The notes beneath the pieces are model-generated. The model saw only the letters and a program-made list of their open reading frames with translations, did not search any database and was not told the origin of the DNA. From contig NZ_NESD01000001.1 of the NCBI RefSeq assembly GCF_003063545.1, forward strand, positions 1,132,790-1,196,789: DNA of 64,000 bases. Direction: 5' to 3'. The stretch is from Limnohabitans sp. Jir61. GTDB taxonomy: Bacteria; Pseudomonadota; Gammaproteobacteria; Burkholderiales; Burkholderiaceae_C. Both the position numbers and the translations under genes were made by a program. Below, in pieces: positions 34,383 to 44,780 of this stretch (position 1 is its first letter; each line of letters begins with the position of its first letter).

Positions 34383-35885
34383 ATGTTTCATCGCCCCGAC
34401 CTTCCAACTGCTGACTTGGCTTGGCTCAATTCCTCTGAAAAGGGTTTTGCTTCTCTAGGCGAAGCGTTTGCAACGCCAACCGAACCCACACCCTTGCCAG
34501 CAGCCCATTGGGTGGGATGCAACGATGCCTTGCGAGGTGCGCTGGGCTTACCCACCGACTTGTGGGAGCAGCAAGAGGCTCTAGAACTGTTCAGTGGCAA
34601 CCGACTCACAGCCAATCAACCCATCTACGCCAGCGTCTACAGCGGCCATCAGTTTGGCCAGTGGGCGGGTCAGCTGGGAGACGGCCGCGCCTTGAACCTT
34701 GGCGCGATTCACACACCCGAGGGCTTGCAAGAGTTTCAGCTCAAAGGCGCTGGCCCGACACCCTACTCTCGCCGAGGAGATGGCCGTGCGGTGTTGAGGT
34801 CGAGCATCCGCGAGTTTTTGGCCAGCGAGGCCATGCATGGTTTGGGCATTCCCACCACGCGGGCTTTGTGCGTGACTGGCTCACCAGCCCATGTGCGACG
34901 TGAAGAGATCGAAACAGCCGCTGTGGTGACTCGCGTGGCCCCGAGCTTTGTGCGCTTTGGCCACTTTGAGCATTTCGCATCCAACGGCCAAATCGAAGAG
35001 CTGCGTGCCTTGGCCGACCATGTGGTGACCGCACATTTTCCCGAGTTACAAGAAAAACAAGGCGCTGATCGCTATGTGGCCTTGCTGCACGAAGTCACGC
35101 AACTGACCGCAGCATTAATGGCTCAGTGGCAAGCCGTTGGCTTTTGCCACGGCGTGATGAACACCGACAACATGAGCGTGATCGGCCTCACACTGGACTA
35201 TGGCCCCTTCCAATATTTGGATGGATTTGACGCCAACCACATTTGCAACCACTCCGACCACCAAGGCCGCTACGCCTATGCGCGTCAACCGCAAATTGCC
35301 TACTGGAATTTATTTTGCCTAGGCCAAGCTTTGATGCCCTTGATTGAAGAGCAAGCTCCCGCCTTGGCTGCGCTGGAGAGCTACAAGCAATCCTTTCCCG
35401 AAGCGATGGACCAGCGCATGCGCGACAAACTGGGCCTAACCGGTGCGCACGAAGGAGACCGCGCTTTGGCAGAAGCCCTGCTGCAAGCCCTGCAGAAAGA
35501 CCACGTGGACTACACCGTGTTTTGGCGACGCTTGAGTGTGGCCGTGCGCGAATCAGCGCAAAGCGCGCAAGCGTTCGAGCCTGTGCGAGATCTGTTCATG
35601 CATCGCGAGGTGTTTGATGCATGGTGCATTCGTTACCTAGACCGCCTTGGCCCAGCCAACCGTCAATCCACAGGCGACGCCATGCTGCGCACCAACCCCA
35701 AATACATCTTGCGCAACCACTTAGGCGAGCTAGCCATTCGCCAAGCCAAGACCGGCAACTTCGCCATGGTGCAAGACCTGTGGCAAGTGCTGCACGCCCC
35801 CTTTGACGAACATCCCACTTACGAAGCTTGGGCTGGCCTTGCGCCAGAATGGGCCTCATCCATCGAAATCAGCTGCTCCTCATGA
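34383..35885 (+). CDS. selO: Protein adenylyltransferase SelO (YdiU/UPF0061)
   Basis: A pseudokinase-fold enzyme that transfers AMP to hydroxyl side chains of proteins and takes part in redox-stress responses. It has about 500 residues. Signature segments: [83 protein letters not shown] (nucleotide and metal binding in inverted orientation). The C-terminus ISCSS keeps the conserved cysteine that is selenocysteine in animal SelO. The start ATG 34383 ([14 protein letters not shown]) is preferred to ATG 34374. Its stop overlaps the msrB start as ATGA, so the two are translationally coupled. Confidence 0.95.
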   Translation: MFHRPDLPTADLAWLNSSEKGFASLGEAFATPTEPTPLPAAHWVGCNDALRGALGLPTDLWEQQEALELFSGNRLTANQPIYASVYSGHQFGQWAGQLGDGRALNLGAIHTPEGLQEFQLKGAGPTPYSRRGDGRAVLRSSIREFLASEAMHGLGIPTTRALCVTGSPAHVRREEIETAAVVTRVAPSFVRFGHFEHFASNGQIEELRALADHVVTAHFPELQEKQGADRYVALLHEVTQLTAALMAQWQAVGFCHGVMNTDNMSVIGLTLDYGPFQYLDGFDANHICNHSDHQGRYAYARQPQIAYWNLFCLGQALMPLIEEQAPALAALESYKQSFPEAMDQRMRDKLGLTGAHEGDRALAEALLQALQKDHVDYTVFWRRLSVAVRESAQSAQAFEPVRDLFMHREVFDAWCIRYLDRLGPANRQSTGDAMLRTNPKYILRNHLGELAIRQAKTGNFAMVQDLWQVLHAPFDEHPTYEAWAGLAPEWASSIEISCSS

Positions 35886-36289
35886 CCATCCAAAAAACCG
35901 AACAAGAATGGCGCGCCCTGCTGGCCGCTAAAAACGCTGAGCCTGTGGCCTATGAAGTCACGCGCAAAGCCGCCACTGAGCGCCCTTTCACAGGCAAATA
36001 CGAAGACCATTGGGAGAAAGGCAGCTACCACTGCATCTGTTGCGAAGCCAAACTGTTCGACGCGTCCACCAAGTTCGATGCGGGTTGCGGCTGGCCCAGC
36101 TTTCACACAGCGGCCAGCGAAGAGGCCATTGCAGAGCACAGCGACACCACGCACGGCATGCTGCGTGTGGAAACGGTGTGCAGCCAATGCGGTGCACACT
36201 TAGGCCATGTGTTCAACGATGGTCCTGCTCCCACCGGCCTGCGGTACTGCATGAACTCGGCTTCGTTAGACTTCGTACCTAACAAATAA
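35882..36289 (+). CDS. msrB: Peptide-methionine (R)-S-oxide reductase MsrB
   Basis: Reduces methionine-R-sulfoxide in proteins. The length is 135 residues. Zinc-binding pairs CICC and CSQC, substrate motif [12 protein letters not shown], and the catalytic cysteine in [13 protein letters not shown] are intact. It starts within the selO stop (ATGA overlap) and is followed after 8 bases by yciB. Coupling with SelO suggests a shared oxidative-stress function. Confidence 0.96.
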   Translation: MTIQKTEQEWRALLAAKNAEPVAYEVTRKAATERPFTGKYEDHWEKGSYHCICCEAKLFDASTKFDAGCGWPSFHTAASEEAIAEHSDTTHGMLRVETVCSQCGAHLGHVFNDGPAPTGLRYCMNSASLDFVPNK

Positions 36290-36297
36290 ACACGTTT

Positions 36298-36843
36298 ATG
36301 AAATTACTGCTCGACTTCTTTCCCATCATCCTGTTTTTCATCACGTTCAAAACGTGGGGCATCATGGCCGCCACGGCCGTAGCCATTGCTGCCACGCTGC
36401 TGCAAATTGGCTACCTCTGGCGAAAGAACGGTTTTGTGGAACCCATGCAATGGGTCAGCTTGGGCGTCATCGTGGTGTTTGGCGGGGCAACGCTGCTCAC
36501 CCAAGACGAAACCTTCATCAAGTGGAAGCCAACCGTGTTGTACTGGCTCATGGGCACCGCTTTGTGGGTGGGGCACTTTGTGTTCAAGCGCAATTTCATT
36601 CAGCAACTCATGAGTGCACAGGTTGAACTGCCTGCCCATGCATGGGGTGTATTGCTGCACAGCTGGGCTTGCTTCTTTGCGGTCATGGGCTGTATCAACC
36701 TTTGGGTGGCCAACAACTACGACACCGACACCTGGGTGAGCTTCAAACTCTTTGGCGGTTTGGGCCTGATGCTGGTGTTTGTGGTGGCGCAAGGCGTCTA
36801 CATGAGTCGCTTCATCAAAGAGCAACCCGAGGACGCAGCGTGA
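36298..36843 (+). CDS. yciB: Septation protein A / inner-membrane protein YciB
   Basis: A 181-residue inner-membrane protein with five hydrophobic segments (LLLDFFPIILFFITFKTWG, TAVAIAATLLQIGYLW, WVSLGVIVVFGGATLL, WACFFAVMGCINLWVA, GGLGLMLVFVVAQGVYMSR). The N-terminus KLLLDFFPIILFF and KPTVLYWLMGTALWVG are characteristic of the IspZ/YciB family. E. coli YciB is linked to cell-envelope integrity and division. Its stop overlaps the GTG of the bolA gene (GTGA). Confidence 0.94.
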   Translation: MKLLLDFFPIILFFITFKTWGIMAATAVAIAATLLQIGYLWRKNGFVEPMQWVSLGVIVVFGGATLLTQDETFIKWKPTVLYWLMGTALWVGHFVFKRNFIQQLMSAQVELPAHAWGVLLHSWACFFAVMGCINLWVANNYDTDTWVSFKLFGGLGLMLVFVVAQGVYMSRFIKEQPEDAA

Positions 36844-37109
36844 ACATCACCTCACAAGCGCTGACGCAGAAATTACAAGAGCGCTTAAACCCCGTTTTCC
36901 TCGAAGTTTTAGACGAAAGCGCGGCGCACGCAGGCCACGTTGGTGCGAATGAAAGCGGCTTTGGTACACACTTTCGCGTACGCATTCAAAGTGACATCTT
37001 TACTGGTAAATCCCGCGTTTCGCGTCATCGCCTTGTGTATGATGCATTGCAAGAATATATCGATCAAGGCTTGCACGCCTTGGCGATTGAAGTCATAGAA
37101 AACCCTTGA
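36840..37109 (+). CDS. bolA: BolA-family protein
   Basis: An 89-residue protein starting at GTG (VNITSQALTQKL), overlapping the yciB stop. ESGFGTHFRVRIQSDIFTGK and SRVSRHRLVYDALQEYI, then GLHALAIEVIENP, are the KH-like BolA fold with the conserved HRLVY. BolA proteins bind [2Fe-2S] clusters together with monothiol glutaredoxins, and E. coli BolA also regulates morphology genes. It is easily missed because a longer frame upstream overlaps yciB. Confidence 0.93.
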   Translation: MNITSQALTQKLQERLNPVFLEVLDESAAHAGHVGANESGFGTHFRVRIQSDIFTGKSRVSRHRLVYDALQEYIDQGLHALAIEVIENP

Positions 37110-37117
37110 GACCTGAC

Positions 37118-37900
37118 ATGAAAAAACAAATGATTTGGACCGCCGTTGCAGCAGCTGTATTCGCTGGCTTGAGCATGAGCGCCACCGCACAAAACATCGC
37201 CATCGTCAATGGCAAGGCTGTGCCAACTAGCCGCGCTGAAGCGTTGGCTCAGCAAGTGGCCCGATCTGGCCGTCCAATGACGCCTGAAGTTGAAGGTCAA
37301 ATCAAAGAGGAAGTCATTGCCCGTGAAATCTTCATGCAAGAAGCGCAAAAGCGCGGCTTGGACGCCACGCCTGAGTACAAAACTCAAATCGAACTGGCCC
37401 GTCAAACCATCTTGATTCGTGAGTTGTTCAACGAATTCCAAAAGACATCGGCTGTCACTGATGCTGATGTACAAGCCGAATACGACAAGTTTGTGGCGGC
37501 CAACGGTGGCAAAGAGTATCGTGCGCGTCACATCTTGGTAGAAACACAAGCCCAAGCCGACGCCATCCTTGCGAGCCTGAAAAAAGGCGGCAAGTTTGAA
37601 GACATCGCCAAGAAACAATCCAAAGACCCAGGTTCAGGCGCCAACGGTGGTGACCTCGATTGGGCTGCTCCGGGTAACTATGTCAAAGAGTTCTCAGAAG
37701 CCATGGTGGCTTTGAACAAAGGCCAAGTCTCTGCACCGGTGCAAAGCCAATTTGGCTTCCACATCATCCGTTTAGACGACGTGCGTGAAGCCCAGTTGCC
37801 TGCGTTGGCCGATGTGAAACCACAAATCGTGCAACAAATGACACAACAACGCATGGCCGCTTTCCAACAAGAACTGCGCGCCAAAGCCAAGGTCGAATAA
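37118..37900 (+). CDS. Periplasmic parvulin-type peptidyl-prolyl isomerase
   Basis: A 260-residue exported foldase: signal peptide MIWTAVAAAVFAGLSMSATAQ, N-terminal SurA-like helical region (RPMTPEVEGQIKEEVIAREI), then a PpiC rotamase domain (EYRARHILVETQAQADAIL, GGKFEDIAKKQSKDPGSGAN, GDLDWAAPGNYVKEFSEA, VSAPVQSQFGFHIIRLDDV). It resembles SurA/PrsA-type chaperones that help outer-membrane protein folding. The ATG at 37118 is chosen (MKKQ start); an in-frame TTG at 37106 would not add a plausible signal. It follows bolA by 8 bases and is followed by a strong terminator. Confidence 0.94.
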   Translation: MKKQMIWTAVAAAVFAGLSMSATAQNIAIVNGKAVPTSRAEALAQQVARSGRPMTPEVEGQIKEEVIAREIFMQEAQKRGLDATPEYKTQIELARQTILIRELFNEFQKTSAVTDADVQAEYDKFVAANGGKEYRARHILVETQAQADAILASLKKGGKFEDIAKKQSKDPGSGANGGDLDWAAPGNYVKEFSEAMVALNKGQVSAPVQSQFGFHIIRLDDVREAQLPALADVKPQIVQQMTQQRMAAFQQELRAKAKVE

Positions 37901-37922
37901 CTCACCTTTGCCCCACGTACAC

Positions 37923-37950
37923 AGCGGCCTTCGGGCCGCTTTTGTTTTTT
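37923..37950 (+). terminator. Rho-independent terminator after the PPIase gene
   Basis: A 7-bp GC stem AGCGGCC / GGCCGCT with a stable TTCG loop and a T-rich tail TTTGTTTTTT. It ends the selO-msrB-yciB-bolA-ppi run before rlhA. Confidence 0.88.
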
Positions 37951-37953
37951 CTA

Positions 37954-37959
37954 GATAAT
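37954..37959 (+). promoter_or_regulatory. Candidate -10 (GATAAT) for leaderless rlhA mRNA
   Basis: GATAAT ends seven bases before the ATG at 37967, immediately after the terminator of the preceding transcription unit, with no Shine-Dalgarno sequence. Confidence 0.5.
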
Positions 37960-37966
37960 TCACGCT

Positions 37967-39964
37967 ATGTCTTTGCTCAACCACCAACTCGAACTGCTCG
38001 CCCCCGCGCGTGATGCCGACATTGGCATTGCCGCCATTCACCACGGCGCAGACGCGGTGTACATCGGGGCACCCGCCTTTGGTGCACGAGCCAGCGCATC
38101 CAACACGCTGCAAGACATCGAGCGTTTGTGCAAGGAAGCACACCGCTTCAACAGCAAAATCTTCATCACCCTCAACACCATCTTGCGTGACGATGAGCTA
38201 GAAGCCGCGCAAAAAATGGCATGGGATGTATACCGCGCAGGTGCGGATGTGCTGATCGTGCAAGACATGGGTTTGCTTGAGCTGGACTTGCCACCCATCC
38301 AACTGCACGCCAGCACACAAACCGACATTCGCACACCCGAAAAGGCAAAGTTCATGCAAGACGTGGGCTTCTCGCAAATCGTGTTGGCACGCGAGCTGAC
38401 GCTGCCGCAAATCAAAGCCATTCACGATGTGCTCGATGCTGAGCGCTGCAACTTGGAGTTCTTTGTCCACGGCGCATTGTGCGTGGCCTACAGCGGCCAA
38501 TGCTTCATCAGCCATGCCCACACCGGCCGCAGCGCCAACCGAGGTGATTGCAGCCAAGCCTGCCGCCTGCCCTATCACGTGACCGATGCGCAAGGCCGCT
38601 TCATTGCGCACGACAAGCATGTGCTCTCGATGAAAGACAACAACCAAAGCGAGAACTTGGCTGCTTTGGTGGATGCGGGCGTGCGCAGCTTCAAAATCGA
38701 AGGCCGCTACAAAGACATGGCTTATGTGAAGAACATCACCGGCCACTACCGTGTGTTGATGGACGAGTTGATTGAAGCCCGTCAATACTCGGCCGACCCC
38801 GAGCGCCCACCGCTCAGCCGTGCATCGAGTGGCAACACCACGCTGTACTTCACGCCCAACCCCGAGCAAAACTTCAACCGCGAATTCACCGACTACTTTG
38901 TGCAGGGCCGCAAAGAGGACATCGGTGCGTTTGACTCACCCAAGAACCCAGGCATTGTGTTGGGCGAAGTGATGGGCACTGGCGCGAATTGGCTCGAAGT
39001 GCAGCCATACGACAAAGCCGCTGTGCTGCACAACGGCGATGGTCTGTGCTACTACGACCTGCAAAAAGAATTGGTGGGCGTGGCCATCAACCGCGCCGAG
39101 CCTACCCCTAAAAAAGGTGTGTGGCGCTTGTACCCCAAAGACCCTATTGAAGGCTTTCGCGATTTGCGCGCAGGCATGGTCATCAACCGCAACCGCGACA
39201 TGGATTGGGTGCGGGGGCTTGAGAAGAACTCAAGTGAACGCCGCATTGGCACATGGGTGGAATTTGCCGAAACCCCGCAAGGCTTCGAGCTCAAGCTCAC
39301 CGATGAAGACGGCCACACGGCCAGCGCCACACTGAGCTGTACCAAAGAACTTGCTAAAGATGCGGTGCGCAACGACGCCAGCCTGCGCGAGCACCTGAGC
39401 AAGTTTGGTGCGACTGTGTTTGAAGTGCTCAACCTACAAATCAACATCAGCCAGCCTTGGTTTGTGCCAGCCTCCTCACTCAATGCTTTGCGCCGCGATG
39501 CCGTCGCAGCCTTGGAGCAAGCGCGCTTAAAGGCTTATGACCGCCCCCAACGCGCCGCAGCAGTTGAGCCACCTGTGAGCTACCCCGAAGACTCGCTCAC
39601 GTATCTGGCCAACGTCTACAACCAAAAAGCCCACGACTTCTACGCCAAGCACGGCGTGAAAGTGATTGAAGCCGCTTATGAAAGCCACGAAGAACTAGGC
39701 GAAGCCAGCTTGATGATCACCAAACACTGCGTGCGCTTCAGCATGAGCTTGTGCCCTAAGCAAGCCAAAGGTGTGACGGGTGTGCAAGGCACGGTCAAAG
39801 CCGAGCCGCTGATGCTGATCAACGGCAGCGAAAAACTTACCCTGCGCTTTGACTGCAAGCCTTGTGAGATGCATGTGGTGGGCAAGATGAAAAAGTCGGT
39901 GCTCAACCAACGCATCAAAGAGATGGCAGAGTCACCCATCACTTTTTACAAAACGCGTCCTTAA
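37967..39964 (+). CDS. rlhA: U32-family 23S rRNA hydroxylase RlhA (YdcP-like)
   Basis: A 665-residue peptidase-U32-type protein. In E. coli RlhA hydroxylates C2501 of 23S rRNA, using prephenate-derived chemistry and a 4Fe-4S cluster. The TIM-barrel begins LELLAPARDADIGIAAIHHG and contains FVHGALCVAYSGQCFISHA and RGDCSQACRLPYHV, whose four cysteines are the usual cluster ligands. SFKIEGRYKDMAYVKNITGHYR is the family signature. The length matches RlhA rather than the shorter TrhP/YegQ type (about 450 residues), and a C-terminal domain with FDCKPCEMHVVGKMK is present. Confidence 0.9.
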   Translation: MSLLNHQLELLAPARDADIGIAAIHHGADAVYIGAPAFGARASASNTLQDIERLCKEAHRFNSKIFITLNTILRDDELEAAQKMAWDVYRAGADVLIVQDMGLLELDLPPIQLHASTQTDIRTPEKAKFMQDVGFSQIVLARELTLPQIKAIHDVLDAERCNLEFFVHGALCVAYSGQCFISHAHTGRSANRGDCSQACRLPYHVTDAQGRFIAHDKHVLSMKDNNQSENLAALVDAGVRSFKIEGRYKDMAYVKNITGHYRVLMDELIEARQYSADPERPPLSRASSGNTTLYFTPNPEQNFNREFTDYFVQGRKEDIGAFDSPKNPGIVLGEVMGTGANWLEVQPYDKAAVLHNGDGLCYYDLQKELVGVAINRAEPTPKKGVWRLYPKDPIEGFRDLRAGMVINRNRDMDWVRGLEKNSSERRIGTWVEFAETPQGFELKLTDEDGHTASATLSCTKELAKDAVRNDASLREHLSKFGATVFEVLNLQINISQPWFVPASSLNALRRDAVAALEQARLKAYDRPQRAAAVEPPVSYPEDSLTYLANVYNQKAHDFYAKHGVKVIEAAYESHEELGEASLMITKHCVRFSMSLCPKQAKGVTGVQGTVKAEPLMLINGSEKLTLRFDCKPCEMHVVGKMKKSVLNQRIKEMAESPITFYKTRP

Positions 39965-39978
39965 AGCTAGGCAGCCTC

Positions 39979-40626
39979 ATGGCCAAGGTCTCGCTCTTCA
40001 TTGGCCAAGTGCAAGCGCTGCCTGTGTCAGGCCGACCCACGGCCATGTACAAAACACAGGTACAAGGACCCATCGAATTAGATGTTGAAGGTTTTGCAGG
40101 TGACCAGCACGCTGACCTGCGTGTGCACGGTGGCCCAGAAAAAGCAGTACATCTCTATCCCGGCACGCACTACCCCAAGCTTGCCGCGCAGTTTGCCGAT
40201 GCAGCCCCCTTGCTCGTGCCCGGCAGCATGGGCGAAAACATCGCCACGTCTGACCTAGATGAGCACGATGTGCATTTAGGTGATGTGTGGCAACTCGGTT
40301 CAGCACTGATTCAAGTCTGCCAACCACGCAACCCATGCTGGAAAATTGATGAACGTTTTGGGTGCGATGGCATGGCTTTGTTCATCGACCAACACCTGCT
40401 CACGGGTTGGTATTGGCGCGTGCTGCAAACCGGCACGGTTAATCCAGGCGACAGCTTGGTGTTACAGGAAGCCGCAAACCAAGCCCCTACCCTGCACCAA
40501 GCCATGACGCTTTGGCGTGAGCATCGCCCCGATTTGGATGCATTGAGCCAGCTAGCCGAAACACCAGGCATTGCCAAGGTGTGGCAAGACAAAATCAAGC
40601 AACGAGTGAGCTACTTGATGAAATAA
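39979..40626 (+). CDS. MOSC-domain protein (YiiM-like)
   Basis: A 215-residue molybdenum-cofactor-sulfurase C-terminal domain protein. FAGDQHADLRVHGGPEKAVHLYP and GSMGENIATSDLDEHDVHLGD are the MOSC signatures, and QVCQPRNPCWKIDERFG holds the conserved cysteine that binds Mo or sulfur. In E. coli YiiM reduces N-hydroxylated bases such as 6-hydroxylaminopurine. It follows rlhA by 14 bases and is probably co-transcribed. Confidence 0.92.
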   Translation: MAKVSLFIGQVQALPVSGRPTAMYKTQVQGPIELDVEGFAGDQHADLRVHGGPEKAVHLYPGTHYPKLAAQFADAAPLLVPGSMGENIATSDLDEHDVHLGDVWQLGSALIQVCQPRNPCWKIDERFGCDGMALFIDQHLLTGWYWRVLQTGTVNPGDSLVLQEAANQAPTLHQAMTLWREHRPDLDALSQLAETPGIAKVWQDKIKQRVSYLMK

Positions 40627-40652
40627 AAAACGCAGCCGTGGCTGCGTTTTTT
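40625..40652. terminator. Bidirectional rho-independent terminator between the MOSC gene and purL
   Basis: AAAAACGCAGC-CGTG-GCTGCGTTTTTT forms a stem with A-run on the left and T-run on the right, so it can end both the rightward MOSC transcript and the leftward purL transcript. Confidence 0.88.
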
Positions 40653-40668
40653 GATTGGCGTGAGTGAA

Positions 40669-43600
40669 TCAACCCACCCACTGACGCGCGTTGAGCCACA
40701 TACGCATCCAAGGGCTGAAGGCATCCACACCACCCGATGCAGCCAAGTCAGTCCAGCTCATTTGCACGTTGCGGAACACGCGCTCGGGGTGCGGCATCAT
40801 GGCCGTGAAGCGGCCGTCTGCCGTGGTGACAGAGGTCAAGCCCCCTGCACTGCCGTTGGGGTTGAACGGGTAGGCCTCAGTGGCTGCACCGTGGTTGTCC
40901 ACAAAGCGCATGGCGGGCAATGCTTTGGCTGCGTTGCCGCGTTGGCTGAAGTTGGCAAAGCCTTCACCGTGCGCCACGGCAATCGGCAAACGTGCGCCGG
41001 CCATACCTGCGAAGAACAGAGACGGTGATTCCAACACTTCCACCATGCTCAAACGTGCTTCAAAGCGCTCGCTTTGGTTGGTGGTGAAGCGTGGCCAGTG
41101 TTCAGCGCCAGGGATGATGTCGGCCAATTCAGCAAACATTTGGCAGCCGTTGCACACGCCCAAACCGAAGGTGTCGGTGCGTGAAAAGAACTGCTGCATT
41201 TGCTCAGACAACACGGGGTTGAACGTGATGCTGCGAGCCCATCCAATGCCAGCGCCCAAGGTGTCGCCATAGCTAAAACCGCCGCACGCCACCAAACCTT
41301 TGAAGTCTTGCAGCTTGGCGCGGCCAGTTTGCAGGTCGGTCATGTGCACGTCATAGGCATCAAAGCCGGCTTCGGCAAACGCGTAGGCCATCTCAATGTG
41401 TGAGTTCACGCCCTGCTCGCGCAGCACGGCCACTTTGGGTTTGGCGGCCACGTTGATGAAGGGCGCTGCCACGTTGTCGGTGATGCCCGCAGGCAAATGC
41501 ACATGCATGCCGGGGTCGGTGGGGTTGCCCGCTGCGGCATGCTCGGCATCAGCGCAAGCAGGGTTGTCGCGCTGTTGGCAAATCTTCCAGCTCACGCTGT
41601 CCCACACTTGGTGCAGGTCGGCCAGCTTGGCTACAAACACTTCTTTGGTGTCACGCCACACGCTGATCTCGCCCTTGCCTTTATCAATCGTGGACGATTG
41701 GGGGCGAGTCTTACCCACAAAGTGGCTGTGCTTGGACAAGCCATGCTCGCGCAAGGTTTGCATTACCTCGTTGCGCTCAGACGTGCGCACTTGCAGCACC
41801 ACGCCCAACTCTTCGTTGAACAAGGCTTGCAGCGTCAGCTCTTCGCGACGGGCGCTTACCTGTGAAGCCCAGTTTTTGGTGTCACCGTATTCGGCACGGC
41901 TATCGTTGATGCCGTCGCCTTCGGTGATGAGCATGTCCACATTCAGCGCCACACCCACTTGGCCAGCAAAAGCCATTTCGCACACAGCGGCTATCAAGCC
42001 GCCGTCGCTGCGGTCGTGGTACGCCAAGATCTTGCCTTGTGCGCGCAAAGCGTTCACAGCGTTGACGAGTTTGACCAAGTCTTGTGCATCGTCGAGGTCT
42101 GGCACTTGATCGCCTGCTTGATTCAGCACTTGGCCCAAGATGCTGCCCGCCATGCGGCGCTTGCCCTCGCCCAACTGCACCAACACCAAGGTGGTGTCTT
42201 CGGTGTTGTTGAGCTGCGGCGTGAGCGTGCCGCGCACATCGGGGATGGACGCAAACGCGCTGATGATGAGGCTCACAGGCGAGGTGACTTTTTTGGTCTC
42301 GCCGTTTTCGCTCCATTGCGTGCGCATCGACAAACTGTCTTTGCCCACCGGGATAGAAATGCCCAATGCTGGGCAGAGTTCTAAGCCCACTGCTTTGACG
42401 GTGTCGTACAGCGCAGCGTCTTCACCAGCCTCGCCACACGCCGCCATCCAGTTGGCGCTGAGCTTGACACGGGGCAACTCAAACGGAGCGGCTAATAAAT
42501 TGGTGATGGCTTCAGCCACAGCCATGCGGCCTGAGGCGGGTGCGTCGAGCGATGCGAGCGGCGTGCGCTCGCCCATGCTCATGGCTTCACCAGCGAAGCT
42601 TTGGTAGTCAGCCAAGGTCACGGCCACATCGGCAACAGGCACTTGCCATGGGCCAACCATTTGGTCGCGGTGCGTCAGGCCACCCACGGCGCGGTCACCG
42701 ATGGTGATGAGGAATCGTTTGCTCGCCACAGTCGGGTGGCTCAACACGTTGATCACGGCTTCTTGCAAGCTCACGCCTGTGAGGTCCATGGGGGCGCTGG
42801 TGCGCTCTACACGCGTCACATCACGGTGCATCTTGGGTGGTTTGCCCAGCAGCACGTTCATGGGCATATCAACAGGCTGCACGGCAGCGCCTTCGTCGGC
42901 CAATGTCAAGTGGCGCTCTTCAGTCGCCACACCCACCACCGCAAACGGGCAACGCTCGCGCTCGCAGAAGGCTTTGAATTGTTCAAGCGACTCAGGCGCA
43001 ATGGCCATCACATAGCGCTCTTGGCTTTCATTCGACCAAATTTCTTTGGGGGCCAAGCCAGATTCCTCCAGAGGCACAGCGCGCAAATCAAAGCGTGCGC
43101 CACGGCCTGCGTCGTTGGTGAGTTCTGGAAATGCGTTGGACAAACCGCCCGCGCCCACATCGTGAATCGCGAGGATGGGGTTGGCTTTGCCTTGTGCCCA
43201 GCAATGGTTGATCACTTCTTGCGCACGGCGCTCGATCTCTGGGTTGCCGCGTTGCACTGAGTCAAAGTCGAGCTCTGCCGCGTTTGTGCCGCTGGCCATC
43301 GAGCTGGCTGCGCCGCCGCCCATGCCAATGCGCATGCCGGGGCCGCCGAGTTGAATCAACAATGTGCCTGCTGGGAACTCAATCTTCTTGGTTTGTTCGC
43401 TGTCAATCACGCCCAAGCCGCCCGCGATCATGATGGGCTTGTGGTAGCCGCGTGTCACGCCAGCCACGTCTTGTTCGTACTCGCGGAAGTAGCCAGTCAG
43501 GTTAGGACGGCCAAACTCGTTGTTAAACGCTGCGCCGCCCAAAGGGCCTTCGGTCATGATTTGCAAAGGGCTTGCCATGTGTGAGGGGCGGCCCAGTTTG

Positions 43601-44661
43601 CTGTCCCACAGCTTCGACACTGTGAAGCCCGACATACCAGCCTTGGGCTTGGAACCACGGCCTGTGGCTCCCTCGTCGCGAATCTCGCCACCATTGCCGG
43701 TGGACGCACCGGGGTAAGGCGAAATGGCTGTGGGGTGGTTGTGGGTTTCGACCTTCATCAACACATGGTTGGTGGCGGACACTTTTTCGTATTGAGGTAG
43801 GTCTTTGCCATTGTTGGTGGCGATGAAGCGCTCGACCTTGTGGCCTTCCATGATGGAGGCGTTGTCCGAATACGCCACCACCGTGTATTGCGGGCTGGTT
43901 TTTTCGGTGTGGCGAATCATGCCAAACAGGCTGTGCGATTGCGCTTCGCCATCAATGGTGAACTCGGCATTGAAAATCTTGTGGCGGCAGTGTTCGCTGT
44001 TGGCTTGCGCAAACATCATCAGCTCCACATCGGTGGGGTTGCGCTTGAGCTGGGTGAAGGCGTTCACCAAATACGCAATCTCGTCCTCGGCCAAAGCCAA
44101 TCCCCAACGCTTGTTGGCGTCGTGCAAAGCAGCTTCACCACCTTTGAGCACGTCTACTTGCTCCATCGGTGCAGCATGCAGTTCGGTGAACAAACCCAGC
44201 GCCTCGTCGCGTGTGCGCATGACGGACTCGGTCATGCGGTCATGCAACACGTCGGCCACGGCCAGCAGTTGTTCGGGTGTGAGTGTGGCTTTGCTCAGCA
44301 AGCCGTCTTTGAGTTGAATGTGGAACTCGGTGATGCGCTCAACGCGCTTGAGCTGCAAACCGCAGTTGTGCGCAATGTCGGTGGCTTTAGATGCCCAAGG
44401 CGACACCGTGCCAAAACGTGGCGTGACCACCAGCAAGGTACCTGCGGGTGATTTGTGCGCAGGCTCGCCATAGGTCAGCAAAGCGGCCAGTGTTTGCTGC
44501 TGCGCGGCATCCAGCGTGGCCTCGGTCGCAGCCAAATGCACAAAGCGGGCACTCAGTCCTTGAATTTGCGGGGAGATTGCCGCCAAACGGGGCAAGAGCT
44601 GTTGAACACGGAAATCGCTGAGGGCGTTGCCGCCTTCGAAAATGCTGATGTGCAGGGACAC
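40669..44661 (-). CDS. purL: Phosphoribosylformylglycinamidine synthase
   Basis: The large single-chain FGAM synthase of purine biosynthesis: FGAR + glutamine + ATP to FGAM. It has 1330 residues from the GTG at 44661 ([11 protein letters not shown]), close to 1295 in E. coli. The N-terminal PurS-like region is followed by the first AIRS-type half with [20 protein letters not shown] and [19 protein letters not shown], the second half with [18 protein letters not shown], and the C-terminal glutaminase with [11 protein letters not shown] (cysteine) and MPHPERVF (His/Glu). The frame remains open 22 codons above the GTG, but an ATG there would give a tail not seen in the family. TAAAAT about 70 bases upstream may be the -10. 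Confidence 0.96.
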   Translation of the reverse strand: MSLHISIFEGGNALSDFRVQQLLPRLAAISPQIQGLSARFVHLAATEATLDAAQQQTLAALLTYGEPAHKSPAGTLLVVTPRFGTVSPWASKATDIAHNCGLQLKRVERITEFHIQLKDGLLSKATLTPEQLLAVADVLHDRMTESVMRTRDEALGLFTELHAAPMEQVDVLKGGEAALHDANKRWGLALAEDEIAYLVNAFTQLKRNPTDVELMMFAQANSEHCRHKIFNAEFTIDGEAQSHSLFGMIRHTEKTSPQYTVVAYSDNASIMEGHKVERFIATNNGKDLPQYEKVSATNHVLMKVETHNHPTAISPYPGASTGNGGEIRDEGATGRGSKPKAGMSGFTVSKLWDSKLGRPSHMASPLQIMTEGPLGGAAFNNEFGRPNLTGYFREYEQDVAGVTRGYHKPIMIAGGLGVIDSEQTKKIEFPAGTLLIQLGGPGMRIGMGGGAASSMASGTNAAELDFDSVQRGNPEIERRAQEVINHCWAQGKANPILAIHDVGAGGLSNAFPELTNDAGRGARFDLRAVPLEESGLAPKEIWSNESQERYVMAIAPESLEQFKAFCERERCPFAVVGVATEERHLTLADEGAAVQPVDMPMNVLLGKPPKMHRDVTRVERTSAPMDLTGVSLQEAVINVLSHPTVASKRFLITIGDRAVGGLTHRDQMVGPWQVPVADVAVTLADYQSFAGEAMSMGERTPLASLDAPASGRMAVAEAITNLLAAPFELPRVKLSANWMAACGEAGEDAALYDTVKAVGLELCPALGISIPVGKDSLSMRTQWSENGETKKVTSPVSLIISAFASIPDVRGTLTPQLNNTEDTTLVLVQLGEGKRRMAGSILGQVLNQAGDQVPDLDDAQDLVKLVNAVNALRAQGKILAYHDRSDGGLIAAVCEMAFAGQVGVALNVDMLITEGDGINDSRAEYGDTKNWASQVSARREELTLQALFNEELGVVLQVRTSERNEVMQTLREHGLSKHSHFVGKTRPQSSTIDKGKGEISVWRDTKEVFVAKLADLHQVWDSVSWKICQQRDNPACADAEHAAAGNPTDPGMHVHLPAGITDNVAAPFINVAAKPKVAVLREQGVNSHIEMAYAFAEAGFDAYDVHMTDLQTGRAKLQDFKGLVACGGFSYGDTLGAGIGWARSITFNPVLSEQMQQFFSRTDTFGLGVCNGCQMFAELADIIPGAEHWPRFTTNQSERFEARLSMVEVLESPSLFFAGMAGARLPIAVAHGEGFANFSQRGNAAKALPAMRFVDNHGAATEAYPFNPNGSAGGLTSVTTADGRFTAMMPHPERVFRNVQMSWTDLAASGGVDAFSPWMRMWLNARQWVG

Positions 44662-44780
44662 GAGGGAGCCTTGAGAAAAAGACGGAAATCGAATCGAGCC
44701 GGGCCGCTGACTGGGGCTGGTCGGCAAAGGCTAGATTTTACGTGGCTACCGAAGATGTTTTGTACACAATAAACAGATCA

